18,879 nucleotides of DNA, taken from assembly GCA_965365445.1 (NCBI GenBank), contig CBDUBS010000061.1, positions 1 to 18,879 of the forward strand. The letters are read 5' to 3'. Shown here piece after piece: positions 1 through 7,865 of the stretch (its first letter is position 1; each line of letters opens with the position of its first letter). The position numbers and the translations under genes are program-made. The stretch comes from CBDUBS01 sp965365445 (GTDB taxonomy: Bacteria > Bacteroidota > Rhodothermia > Rhodothermales > DASSAV01). Below the pieces are notes generated by a model. The model was given only the letters and a program-made list of their open reading frames with translations, searched no databases and was not told the origin of the DNA.

Positions 1-453
1 ATAGGAGCGGAAATTGGTTCGATGCGCGTAACCGAACAGATCGACGCCCTCGAAGTGGCGGCGCTCAAGCCGTTCCATTACCTCGTCATAACGCGCGTGC
101 TGGCCTGTGTCATCGTGTTCCCCATCCTGACGATCTGGACGGACATGATTGCCATGACCGGGGGGTTCCTGGAGTCCGTCCTATCCGTCAATATGGACTA
201 CCGGATTTATATCACGACGGCCTTCGAGGCGCTGCGATTCTCCGACTTGATCGTCGATACCCTGAAAACCAGCATTTTCGGGTTCATCGTGGGTATCGTG
301 AGCTGTTTCCTGGGCTTCACCGTAAAGGGCGGAACCCGGGAGGTTGGACAGGCGGCCATGCAGTCGGTCGTCATCTCGTCGCTCATCATTTTCCTGGCCG
401 ATGTGGTGGTGGTGCGGATCTCGTTAATGTTTTTCGGCGACCCGGGCGGCTGA
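1..453 (+). CDS. mlaE: MlaE-family lipid ABC transporter permease (3' part only)
   Basis: This is the C-terminal 150 residues of an MlaE/YrbE permease; the gene runs off the left edge and the frame is open from base 1. The family signature MRVTEQIDALEV lies at the very start of the visible part, directly after IGAEIGS, which is the usual context (small residues, EIG, then MRV). Hydrophobic stretches follow around visible residues 28-50, 90-108 and 125-143, ending in a short hydrophilic tail. MlaE proteins form the membrane channel of an inner-membrane ABC system that moves phospholipids between the inner and outer membrane. It lies 26 bases before an MlaF-type ATPase and upstream of an MlaD-type MCE protein, which supports the call. 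The methionine at base 22 is internal and should not be taken as the start. Confidence 0.93.
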   Translation: MGAEIGSMRVTEQIDALEVAALKPFHYLVITRVLACVIVFPILTIWTDMIAMTGGFLESVLSVNMDYRIYITTAFEALRFSDLIVDTLKTSIFGFIVGIVSCFLGFTVKGGTREVGQAAMQSVVISSLIIFLADVVVVRISLMFFGDPGG

Positions 454-479
454 CCCCGGCCCGGTTTCTGACACCAGGT

Positions 480-1262
480 ATGGCTGTACCGGAATACCCG
501 CATCCGGCCGAAACGCCGGGCACAACCTCAGCCGATCAAGCCCTGATCGCGTTGCACGATGTGCATAAAGCTTTCGGCGCTGCCGAGGTGCTGCGCGGCG
601 TTTCCATGTCGGTGCCGCAGGCTACCTCTGCCGTCGTCATGGGAGGATCGGGTACCGGCAAGAGTGTGCTCATAAAGCACATCGTCCAGTTGTTGAAGCC
701 GGACCGGGGCGAGGTTTGGGTGAAGGGGCAACGGGTGGATGAGATGGCCGGCGACGCGCTGGATAAGCTGCGTCTCTCGATTGGATATCTGTTCCAGGGA
801 GGAGCGCTGTTCGACTCGATGACCGTGTTCCAGAATCTCGAGTTTATCCTGGCTCGTCATACGTCGATGAGCCGGGATGAACGCCGAGAGCGCATACTGG
901 AAGCGCTCGAATGGGTGAACCTGACCCAGACGGCAACACAGTTCCCGGCGGAACTATCGGGAGGGCAGAAGAAGCGCATAGCGCTGGCCCGGTCGATCAT
1001 TCTCTCGCCCCAGATCATGCTGTACGACGAACCAACCACAGGGCTCGATCCGGTATCCGTGCGTGTCGTTTCCGACCTGATCGTTCGGCTGCGCGATGAG
1101 CGCGGCATCACCTCGATCGCCATCACACACGACTTGTTGTGCGCCGAGATGATCGCGGATTACATATACTTCCTGCATGAAGGTGTGTTCGTAGCGGAAG
1201 GCTCGCTGGATGACTTGCACCGGTCGGACCATCCGGAGTTGCGCAACTTCTTTGGAAACTAG
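480..1262 (+). CDS. mlaF: MlaF-type ABC transporter ATP-binding protein
   Basis: A 260-residue ABC ATPase, a normal length for MlaF. All nucleotide-binding motifs are present: Walker A GGSGTGKS (55-62), Q-loop glutamine in FQGGALFDS (about 106), signature LSGGQKKR (159-166), Walker B IMLYDEP (179-185) followed by a D-loop, and the H-loop histidine in AITHD (about 217). The FQGGALFDSMTV segment after the Q-loop is typical of MCE-transporter ATPases. It should energise the MlaE permease on the cytoplasmic face of the inner membrane. The ATG at 480 gives about 20 residues before the first beta strand. No clear Shine-Dalgarno sequence precedes it. It lies between mlaE and an MCE-domain gene, evidently in one operon. 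Confidence 0.95.
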   Translation: MAVPEYPHPAETPGTTSADQALIALHDVHKAFGAAEVLRGVSMSVPQATSAVVMGGSGTGKSVLIKHIVQLLKPDRGEVWVKGQRVDEMAGDALDKLRLSIGYLFQGGALFDSMTVFQNLEFILARHTSMSRDERRERILEALEWVNLTQTATQFPAELSGGQKKRIALARSIILSPQIMLYDEPTTGLDPVSVRVVSDLIVRLRDERGITSIAITHDLLCAEMIADYIYFLHEGVFVAEGSLDDLHRSDHPELRNFFGN

Positions 1263-1353
1263 CTGTTGAAACCAATGATTTTAGACAGGAACGTCCGTGC
1301 TTCGTCGGGCCTTCTTCGTTCGGCCCATTCCCCTCGTTTATCCTGGTAGCTCC

Positions 1354-2454
1354 ATGTCCCGTCAAGCGCGTGTAGGCTTACTGGTTACGGCAGGAATACT
1401 GCTGTTTATCGTTGCCCTCTTCGCCATCGCCAACCGGTCCTTCCTGTTCAGCGATACGTTTTTCATTCGGTCGCAGTTCGGCAGTGTGGCGGGTCTCCAG
1501 TCGGGGGCGTCCGTGCAGTTTCAGGGGGTCAATGTAGGCCGTGTAGAGGCGGTCAGCCTTCCCGATGAGCCCGGTGGGAAAATCACCGTCAGCATGGCTA
1601 TCCGTCAGGATGCCCGGCACCTGATCCGGCAGAACACCCAGGCGCAGATCAAGACGGACGGCCTCGTCGGCAACCAGATCGTCGTGCTCGTCAACCCGAC
1701 CGAAGCGAGCCTCGATCAGCCGGTCGACGAAGGAGATTACATCCCGGGCAGCGATCCGTTCGATCCGTTCGACGTGGCGGACCGGGCCGTACGCTCCGTG
1801 CAGCGGTTCGAGTCGGTGGCTATCGCCTTCGAGGACATCATGCGCGACGTGCAGAATGCGGAGGGCACACTGGGTAAGCTGATTTACGATCCCGCGCTTT
1901 ACAACAGCTTCGTCCAGACGACCAGTCAGACGCAGCGGCTGATGACCAACCTCGGCAACAACGCCGAAGCGCTCGTCGGACTGGCCGGTGAGGCTACCCA
2001 GGGCCTCCAGTCCATCCTGTTCAAGATCGATCAGGGCGAGGGGACCTTCGCGCGCATGGTCAACGACCCCGGCGTATACAATGCCTTGCTCGCCACCGCC
2101 GATACACTGCGGGGCATCTCGACGAACCTGCGCGCCATTACCAACAGCGCGGAAAACGCCGCCAACTGGGGGGCGCTGGGTATGTTTCGCTTTGCGGAGA
2201 ACATGGAGGCGTTGCGCCACAACTTTCTCTTCAAGCGGTATTATGAAGAAAGAGGCTACATGGAGCGGGCCGAGTTCGAGACGCGGGAGCGGGCTCTCGA
2301 CCAGAGCTATCGGCAGCTCGAAGAGCGGCAACGGGAGTTGCTGGAGTGGGAACAGCGCCTGAAAGCAAAGGAGGAGCAACTGTCGGATGGCGAAACGCTC
2401 CCCGTTCCGCAGGCTGTCCTGCCGATGGAAGCCGCACCGGTGCAACAGGAATAG
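1354..2454 (+). CDS. mlaD: MlaD-type MCE-domain protein
   Basis: A 366-residue membrane-anchored MCE protein, the periplasmic lipid-binding component of the Mla-type transporter. One N-terminal transmembrane helix (about residues 7-27) is followed by the MCE domain (about 33-115), which includes FGSVAGLQSGASVQFQGVNV and the GLVGNQ motif. The C-terminal half is helical. It contains two copies of a short motif common in MCE proteins, GTLGKLIYDPALYN (about 171) and GEGTFARMVNDPGVYN (about 228), then a charged predicted coiled coil (about 300-345). I chose ATG 1354 because it sits directly before the anchor helix. A GTG at 1297 in the same frame would add 19 residues and has an AGGA six bases upstream, so it cannot be excluded. 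The gene ends 3 bases before the next start. No MlaC or MlaB is seen here, as is common in Bacteroidota. Confidence 0.92.
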   Translation: MSRQARVGLLVTAGILLFIVALFAIANRSFLFSDTFFIRSQFGSVAGLQSGASVQFQGVNVGRVEAVSLPDEPGGKITVSMAIRQDARHLIRQNTQAQIKTDGLVGNQIVVLVNPTEASLDQPVDEGDYIPGSDPFDPFDVADRAVRSVQRFESVAIAFEDIMRDVQNAEGTLGKLIYDPALYNSFVQTTSQTQRLMTNLGNNAEALVGLAGEATQGLQSILFKIDQGEGTFARMVNDPGVYNALLATADTLRGISTNLRAITNSAENAANWGALGMFRFAENMEALRHNFLFKRYYEERGYMERAEFETRERALDQSYRQLEERQRELLEWEQRLKAKEEQLSDGETLPVPQAVLPMEAAPVQQE

Positions 2455-2457
2455 CCT

Positions 2458-3903
2458 ATGCCCTCCGGCAAAAAAAGAATAGCCGACCCTGCCGGTGGAA
2501 AGGCGCTGCCCGGCCGGGAGCTGACGTTCGAGACGGCCCTGCTGGTCGCCGGCTTCGTGCTATTCATCGTCTTGTTGTTCGAGCTGCGCACCCCCGCGGG
2601 AGAGGTGCATTTCCTCAACCCACCGCTCATTGCCGCAGCCGGCGCCATTCTTTTGTGGCCGCTCCGAAAGCAGCGTACCGTCCGCGCGTTACTTCTTGCC
2701 GGCGGGTTCCTGATCCTCGTCTGGTTTCTGAGTCGCATCGGGGTTGTTCTGCTGCCCTTTTTATTCGTATACGTCCTCGCTTATCTCTTCGACCCGGTCG
2801 TTGAATTGGCGCGCCGGAAATACGGGGTCCCCCGGTGGATTCTGGCCCTGCTGGCTACTTTCGTCATCATCGGGTTTTTTACCCTTGTCGTCTTTTTGCT
2901 GGTGCCTTCGGTCATCGGACAGCTCGAAGAGTTGGCGGCCCGGGTGCTGGCGAGCCTGACGTACCTGCGCGAGTGGCTCATGACATCCGCCGTTCTGGAC
3001 GAACTGGAGACGTCGGGCCTCATCGAAAAAAACGACATTATCCTACAGATCTCGAATGCCATACAGGACCAGGCCGCTCGGATAACGACGGGCATTCCGA
3101 ATATCGTACAGTCCGTGATAGGCTACGCCGGTTCGATTCTCGGCCTCATCACGACGATGGCGATCATTCCGGTCATCCTTTACTATACCTTGAAGGATTA
3201 TCCCTTCATCACGCGCCGCCTCATTCAGCTTTTTCCGACCTACGGAGGGCGCCGAGATTACCTCGTCAAGGCCGGCGAGGTGGTCGGCAACTACCTGCGG
3301 GGACAGATCATCATTAGCGCTATAGGGGCGTTCAACGTTTCTCTCGTTCTCATTCTTTTCGACGTTCCATTTGCGTTGCTCATTGGTTTGCTCGCCGGTG
3401 TTCTGAACATGATTCCGAACCTGGGCGCCATCCTGACCAACGTGATCGGCATTCTGATCGCCGTAGTATTTGGCGACCCGTGGTTCATCGACGCCCTCAT
3501 CGTGTTTCTTACACTGCTGGGCCAGTCGTTTCTGGAAACCATGATCCTCTCGCCCAAAATCCTGAGCGAGCAAGTCGGGTTGCATCCCGTGCTGATTCTG
3601 CTGTCGCTGCTCGTTTTCGGGTATTTCCTGGGCATGTTTGGTTTGCTCATCGCCGTGCCGGCCACAGCGCTCATCATGACGGTGTATAAAACTTATCGCA
3701 GCGAGTTCACGCTCGAGCTGGGGGCTGAACGTGCTGGGAATCATCCGGGAAGGGCTATCCGACAGCGGAAGCGAAGCAGAACATTTCTCACGAACGATGT
3801 GGGCCTCCCTCCGGGCGCTCCGGACCCGCCTTTGAGCGCCGACGCTGTATCTGCGGCATCCTCCGACGGCGTAACGCCGTCGCCTACGGAGGCGTCGTCC
3901 TGA
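2458..3903 (+). CDS. AI-2E/PerM-family polytopic membrane protein
   Basis: A 481-residue inner-membrane protein of the AI-2E transporter (PerM/YdiK/TqsA) family. Hydrophobic segments lie near residues 24-42, 56-67, 76-92, 95-112, 127-149, 221-243, 284-316, 324-338, 343-356 and 376-410. Diagnostic motifs are YLRGQIIISAIGAF (279-292), IPNLGAIL (319-326), and the closing block SPKILSEQVGLHPVLILLSL with GLLIAVPATA (365-404). Members have been linked to autoinducer-2 or other solute export and to sodium/proton exchange, so the substrate here is unknown. It starts 3 bases after mlaD, which implies co-transcription. An extra hydrophilic tail (about 420-481), rich in P, S and A, goes beyond the family core and is encoded over a strong inverted repeat. 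Confidence 0.9.
   Translation: MPSGKKRIADPAGGKALPGRELTFETALLVAGFVLFIVLLFELRTPAGEVHFLNPPLIAAAGAILLWPLRKQRTVRALLLAGGFLILVWFLSRIGVVLLPFLFVYVLAYLFDPVVELARRKYGVPRWILALLATFVIIGFFTLVVFLLVPSVIGQLEELAARVLASLTYLREWLMTSAVLDELETSGLIEKNDIILQISNAIQDQAARITTGIPNIVQSVIGYAGSILGLITTMAIIPVILYYTLKDYPFITRRLIQLFPTYGGRRDYLVKAGEVVGNYLRGQIIISAIGAFNVSLVLILFDVPFALLIGLLAGVLNMIPNLGAILTNVIGILIAVVFGDPWFIDALIVFLTLLGQSFLETMILSPKILSEQVGLHPVLILLSLLVFGYFLGMFGLLIAVPATALIMTVYKTYRSEFTLELGAERAGNHPGRAIRQRKRSRTFLTNDVGLPPGAPDPPLSADAVSAASSDGVTPSPTEASS
3860..3892. repeat. Nested inverted repeat over the 3' end of the AI-2E-family gene
   Basis: A perfect 9-base arm pair, CGACGGCGT (3864-3872) and ACGCCGTCG (3874-3882), has a single base between the arms. 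An alternative outer pair, CCTCCG (3860-3865) and CGGAGG (3887-3892), overlaps it. The element lies inside the last 15 codons of the membrane-protein gene and 17 bases before tgt. There is no T-run, so a simple intrinsic terminator is unlikely. It could be a dispersed palindromic repeat that landed in the coding end, or an mRNA processing or stability element. Confidence 0.55.
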
Positions 3904-3908
3904 ACCAT

Positions 3909-5039
3909 ATGCGATTTACACTCGAGCTGAAAGACGTGCATACCCGCGCCCGGTTGGGCCGGATCGAAACGGACCACGGACACATCGATACGCCTATCTT
4001 CATGCCGGTAGGCACCGTAGGCAGTGTGAAGGCCGTCCAGCAACGGGAGCTGCTGCAAGATGTACGGGCCCAGATAATCCTTGGCAACACGTATCACCTT
4101 TACCTGCGGCCCGGCGCCGACTTGCTCGAAAAAGCGGGGGGGCTGCATAGGTTCATGCACTGGCCGGGGCCTATCCTGACCGACTCGGGCGGCTATCAGG
4201 TATTTTCGCTTGCTGAACGCCGCAAAATTACTGAGGAGGGAGTCGTTTTTCAAAGCCACATCGACGGCTCGTATCACCATTTTACGCCGGAGTCGGTGGT
4301 CGATACGCAGCGGTCGATCGGTTCGGACATCATGATGGTGCTCGATGAATGCCCTCCCGGCGATGCGTCGGAAAAATACGCCCGCGAGTCCAACGAGTTG
4401 ACGATTCGGTGGGCAGAGCGTTGCCGCCGACGCTATCGGGAAACCGAAGGGCTTTACGGGCATCACCAGGCGCTTTTTGCCATCGTGCAGGGTGTCGTCT
4501 ACCCTGAAGTACGGCGGGAGTCGGCCCTGCGGCTGGTCGATATGGACTTCCCGGGGTACGCCATCGGAGGGCTTTCGGTCGGCGAGCCGTCCGAACAGAT
4601 GTACGCCACCGTCGATCTCGTAACCGGGTTTCTTCCTGAGGCCAGACCGAGGTACCTCATGGGGGTAGGCACACCCGAGAACCTGCTCCAGAACATCAGC
4701 CTCGGCGTGGATATGTTCGATTGCGTCATGCCTACGCGCAACGGCCGCAACGGCATGATCTTCACTACGGAAGGAATCATCAATATCCGCAACAAAAAAT
4801 GGCAGGATGATTTCTCTCCGATCGATCCCGGTCTGGATCGGTATGCATCCGCCGCCTTTTCCAGAGCCTACCTCCGGCACCTGTTCATAGCCCGCGAAAT
4901 CCTCGGGTTGCAGATTGCCTCGCTTCAGAACCTGTCGTTTTACCTCTGGCTCATGGAAATGGCCAGGAAGGCGATGCGCGAGAACCGATTCCTGGCCTGG
5001 AAAGACACCATCCTGCCGGTCATCAGCCGGCGTCTGTGA
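3909..5039 (+). CDS. tgt: Queuine tRNA-ribosyltransferase (tRNA-guanine transglycosylase)
   Basis: A 376-residue enzyme that exchanges guanine-34 in tRNAs with GUN anticodons for a queuosine precursor (preQ1 in bacteria). Visible family motifs are IETD..IDTPIFMPVGT-like start (19-35), ILGNTYHLYLRPG (57-69), LTDSGGYQVFSL with the active-site Asp 92, IVQGVVYPE (192-200), YAIGGLSVGEP (218-227), YLMGVGTPENLL (249-260) and the nucleophile block FDCVMPTRNGRNG with Asp 271. The C-terminal zinc site of the E. coli and Zymomonas enzymes is absent: the three cysteine positions read Leu 309, Arg 311 and Ser 314, and the histidine position reads Gln 340. Surrounding residues (SRAYLRHL, ASLQNLSFY) are well conserved, so the fold is probably intact. 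From memory, Bacteroidota homologues also lack the cysteines. It starts 5 bases after the preceding stop. Confidence 0.96.
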   Translation: MRFTLELKDVHTRARLGRIETDHGHIDTPIFMPVGTVGSVKAVQQRELLQDVRAQIILGNTYHLYLRPGADLLEKAGGLHRFMHWPGPILTDSGGYQVFSLAERRKITEEGVVFQSHIDGSYHHFTPESVVDTQRSIGSDIMMVLDECPPGDASEKYARESNELTIRWAERCRRRYRETEGLYGHHQALFAIVQGVVYPEVRRESALRLVDMDFPGYAIGGLSVGEPSEQMYATVDLVTGFLPEARPRYLMGVGTPENLLQNISLGVDMFDCVMPTRNGRNGMIFTTEGIINIRNKKWQDDFSPIDPGLDRYASAAFSRAYLRHLFIAREILGLQIASLQNLSFYLWLMEMARKAMRENRFLAWKDTILPVISRRL

Positions 5040-5120
5040 CCCGCCTTCCGAACCTGTACGACCTGCGGGCGTTATACGGCAAGAGCACGGCCGCCCTGTA
5101 TCTCTACCCGTATCCGATCC

Positions 5121-6365
5121 ATGCGACAATTCGACGTCCCTTCGTTTTACCGCAGTCCGATCATCGGCCGGGTGAAGGAATGGCGTCGCAGCCAGGATCC
5201 GCGCAAACGCGATCTGTCGCCTTCGGTGCTCGATTTCGGACGGGTGCGCTTCAAGCTCGCCCGGCATTTCGGGTTTTGCTTCGGTGTCGAGCAGGCCATT
5301 GAGATTGCCTACCGCGCGATTGCGGAAAACCCGGAGCGGCGCCTTTTTCTGCTTTCGGAGATGATTCACAACGCCCACGTCAACGAGGACCTCCGAAGTA
5401 GAGGGGTGCAGTTCCTGCGAACGACATCAGGAGAGCCGCTCATTCCGTTGAGCGAGCTAACGCCTGAAGACGTGGTGATCATTCCGGCATTTGGTGTGGC
5501 CGTGGAGGTCATGAAGGAGCTCGAAGATCGGGGCATCGATACCCGTACGTACGATACTACCTGCCCGTTCGTTGAGCGCGTATGGAAAAAGAGCGACCAG
5601 ATCGGCAAACAGGATTTTACCATCGTCATCCACGGTAAACGATACCACGAAGAAACGCGAGCCACGCTCTCTCATGCCGGGTTGAATGCCCCGGCCGTGG
5701 TCGTCCGCGATCTGGACGAGGCTCGCTTACTGGCCCGGTTCATACGAGGAGAGCTCCCCCCGGAAGATTTCCCCCATTGCTTTCCGGATCGGTACACATC
5801 CGGCTTCGATTCCGTACGCGATCTCCGGCGCATTGGCGTCGTCAACCAGACGACCATGCTCGCTACGGAGACGCAGGCCATAGCCGATCTGCTCAGGGAA
5901 GCAATGACCGCTCGTTACGGCTCCGAACGCTTGCAGGAGCACTTTGCCGATACCAGCGATACGCTCTGCTACGCCACCCACGAAAACCAGAGCGCTACGG
6001 CGGCCCTCGTAGCCGACGGCGCCGACCTGGCGCTGGTAGTTGGAGGGTTCAATTCCTCGAATACCAGCCATCTGGTCGAGCTTTGCGAAGAGCGTATGCC
6101 TACCTTTTTCATTCGCGGCCGGGAAGACCTCTGCTCCGCAGGGCGTATTCGCCACTACGACATCCATACGAAAACCGTTCGGGAAACCGACAACTGGCTC
6201 GCCGGCCGATTCCCGGTAGACATTATCCTGACCGCAGGCGCCTCCTGCCCGGATGCGCTGCTCGACGAGGTCATTCGCGAGATCATCGGGTGGTACCCCG
6301 GTGAAACGCATCCGGTGGAAGACGTGCTGGCTTCTTTCGGAACGACCGCTCTCCCGGTGGCATGA
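5121..6365 (+). CDS. ispH: 4-hydroxy-3-methylbut-2-enyl diphosphate reductase
   Basis: A 414-residue long-form IspH (LytB), the iron-sulfur enzyme that makes IPP and DMAPP from HMBPP in the last step of the MEP isoprenoid pathway. The three cluster cysteines are Cys 53 (HFGFCFGVEQA), Cys 148 (DTTCPFVERVW) and Cys 283 (TLCYATHENQ). Substrate-pocket residues that align with E. coli include His 83 (MIHN), His 176 and Glu 178 (YHEE), Thr 244 (NQTTM), the SSN block at 312-314 and Ser 375 (AGAS). The position of E. coli His 74 is Phe 124 (PAFGV), as I recall for the cyanobacterial/plant-like long forms. An N-terminal extension of about 40 residues (PSFYRSPIIGRVKE) and insertions near 205-230 account for the extra length. 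It starts 81 bases after tgt, and its stop overlaps the ribosome-binding region of the next gene. Confidence 0.95.
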   Translation: MRQFDVPSFYRSPIIGRVKEWRRSQDPRKRDLSPSVLDFGRVRFKLARHFGFCFGVEQAIEIAYRAIAENPERRLFLLSEMIHNAHVNEDLRSRGVQFLRTTSGEPLIPLSELTPEDVVIIPAFGVAVEVMKELEDRGIDTRTYDTTCPFVERVWKKSDQIGKQDFTIVIHGKRYHEETRATLSHAGLNAPAVVVRDLDEARLLARFIRGELPPEDFPHCFPDRYTSGFDSVRDLRRIGVVNQTTMLATETQAIADLLREAMTARYGSERLQEHFADTSDTLCYATHENQSATAALVADGADLALVVGGFNSSNTSHLVELCEERMPTFFIRGREDLCSAGRIRHYDIHTKTVRETDNWLAGRFPVDIILTAGASCPDALLDEVIREIIGWYPGETHPVEDVLASFGTTALPVA

Positions 6366-6372
6366 GGTATCC

Positions 6373-7167
6373 ATGGCGCTTATCACGAATCCGGTCCCGA
6401 TCTCAGGCTCCACCCACCCGGTGCGCGAGGCCTGGTACAAGGAGTGGTTCGACCGGGAGGAGTACGAGCTCGTTTATCAGGAGCGGGACGAAGACGAAGC
6501 CGTCCGGCTCGTCCGTCTCATCGAACAGACCGTGCATCCCGAGCCGGGCGCCAGGGTGCTCGATATGGCTTGCGGCCGGGGCCGACATGCCCGCGTTCTG
6601 GCTCGCCGGGGTTACCGGGTTACCGGCGTGGACCTCTCCCGACGGGCCGTGCTTCGCGCCGAACAGGATGCGGAAGCCGAAGGCCTTTCCATACGGTTCA
6701 TCCGGGCTGACATGCGCGAGCCGGTAGGCCGAGCTGAATACGATGGGGTCGTTAATCTGTTTACCGCCTTCGGCTATTTCGAAAAACCGGAAGACCATCA
6801 CCGGGCTCTTCAATCCATGGTGGAGGCGCTCAAGCCGGGCGGCTGGTTCGTGCAGGATTACCTGAACGCCCCCTACGTCCTGCATAATCTGCGCCCCGAG
6901 GATCAGCGAACGGAAGGCTCGGTTCACATCGTGCAGCGCCGTTGGGTTGAAAACGATTGGGTGAACAAAACCATCCGGCTGGAGCGGGGTTCGGAAACGT
7001 ATACCTTCCGTGAGTCCGTGCGCCTGTTTACGTTGGACGACTTCCGGCAAATGTATGCGGCGGTGGGCCTCGAAACACAAGAAACGTTCGGCGATTACGA
7101 TGGCCGTCCACATTCACCGGAAGCGCCGCGGTTGATCCTGTTCGCTCGAAAACGCTCCCTCGGTTGA
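6373..7167 (+). CDS. Class I SAM-dependent methyltransferase
   Basis: A 264-residue methyltransferase, probably cytoplasmic. The SAM-binding motif I, VLDMACGRGRHARVLARRG (62-80), is followed by the acidic residue after strand 2 (VTGVDLS, Asp 87), a motif with RADMRE (111-116), and NLFTAFGYF (128-136) where motif IV is expected. PGGWFVQDY (155-163) marks the strand-5 region. The C-terminal half (LFTLDDFRQMYAAVGL) resembles the small-molecule methyltransferase (Methyltransf_25/11) group. The substrate cannot be told from sequence. The frame is open further upstream to 6253, but ATG 6373 is the better start: a GAGG lies five bases before it, overlapping the ispH stop at 6363-6365, which suggests translational coupling. 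Confidence 0.88.
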   Translation: MALITNPVPISGSTHPVREAWYKEWFDREEYELVYQERDEDEAVRLVRLIEQTVHPEPGARVLDMACGRGRHARVLARRGYRVTGVDLSRRAVLRAEQDAEAEGLSIRFIRADMREPVGRAEYDGVVNLFTAFGYFEKPEDHHRALQSMVEALKPGGWFVQDYLNAPYVLHNLRPEDQRTEGSVHIVQRRWVENDWVNKTIRLERGSETYTFRESVRLFTLDDFRQMYAAVGLETQETFGDYDGRPHSPEAPRLILFARKRSLG

Positions 7168-7784
7168 ATCCAGAGATCCTAGTTCATTCGGAAAGCCGTT
7201 TCTGGAAATACCCGTTCGGCCCCGGTCTGGCCGGTTGTATGCTGGCGCTGCTGCTATCGGCATCCGGCTGCGACCTGTTTTCCCCTCGGACGCCCGAGTT
7301 TCCGGTCGCCGATGCGGGCACTTTTCTCCAACCCGACACCCCGGATCAGGTAGTCGAAAACCTGCGCTTCGCCATTGCCGAACTGAACACCCTCAACTAC
7401 CGCCGTTCGCTGGCCGAGGGGTTTGTCTACCGGCCCACCGCGTCGGCGCTTGCTCGCGAACCAATCTGGAGCAACTGGGGCCGGGAGCAGGAGGAGCAGT
7501 ACTTTAGCTCCCTGGTTTCAGCGGCTCGTACCGGGAGCGGGCACAGCCTTCAACTTTACGACGCCACGCTCTCGGCCCTTTCACCCAGCCGATACGTGCT
7601 GGACGCAAATTATCTTTTACAGGTGCAGCACCAGCGTCCCAACGTGCCCGCCACGGTGCAGGGAAGCCTTCGGTTCGTAATCGTACAGGGGGCTGATGGG
7701 CTCTGGCGTATCGCGGAGTGGTCCGATTACGAAGTCGGAGCCGATCCATCCTGGAGCGATCTGAAGGCGACCTTCGCCAAGTAG
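7164..7784 (+). CDS. Putative lipoprotein with NTF2-like/SnoaL-like fold, first of a pair
   Basis: I do not recognise this as a named family. It is a 206-residue protein with a hydrophobic N-terminus ending in a lipobox-like SASGC (Cys 36), suggesting export and lipid anchoring. After the lipobox come a helical region (DQVVENLRFAIAELNTLNYR), an aromatic-rich middle and a C-terminal strand pair, LRFVIVQGADGLWRIAEWSD. The latter is the usual ending of NTF2-like or SnoaL-like small alpha+beta domains. The likely start is TTG 7164, which overlaps the stop of the methyltransferase gene (TTGA). ATG 7242 would leave a very short leader without the basic residues. The next gene has the same architecture. 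Function unknown; a role in the cell envelope is an inference only. Confidence 0.72.
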   Translation: MNPEILVHSESRFWKYPFGPGLAGCMLALLLSASGCDLFSPRTPEFPVADAGTFLQPDTPDQVVENLRFAIAELNTLNYRRSLAEGFVYRPTASALAREPIWSNWGREQEEQYFSSLVSAARTGSGHSLQLYDATLSALSPSRYVLDANYLLQVQHQRPNVPATVQGSLRFVIVQGADGLWRIAEWSDYEVGADPSWSDLKATFAK

Positions 7785-7865
7785 CAGCGTTTAATGTTTC
7801 GAATACCTACCTTGCAGGACCGTAGCCGTCATACTGCCACGAACTCACGCTGATCCTGCTTTCCG

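Noticed and set aside
5036..5302. Small plus-strand frame bridging tgt and ispH from a GTG that overlaps the tgt stop
   Set aside because: Most of it overlaps the conserved ispH start region in another frame, and no family resemblance is seen; the gap is better read as intergenic.
3741..5378. Long minus-strand open frame (545 codons) opposite tgt and the start of ispH
   Set aside because: It lies opposite well-conserved genes, has no recognisable motifs and has a composition typical of the antisense of GC-rich coding DNA.
7808..7815. TACCTTGC, and the similar TATCTTGC at 8425-8432, as -7 promoter elements
   Set aside because: Both lack a base of the TAnnTTTG consensus and have no -33 partner; they may be real but cannot be told from chance.
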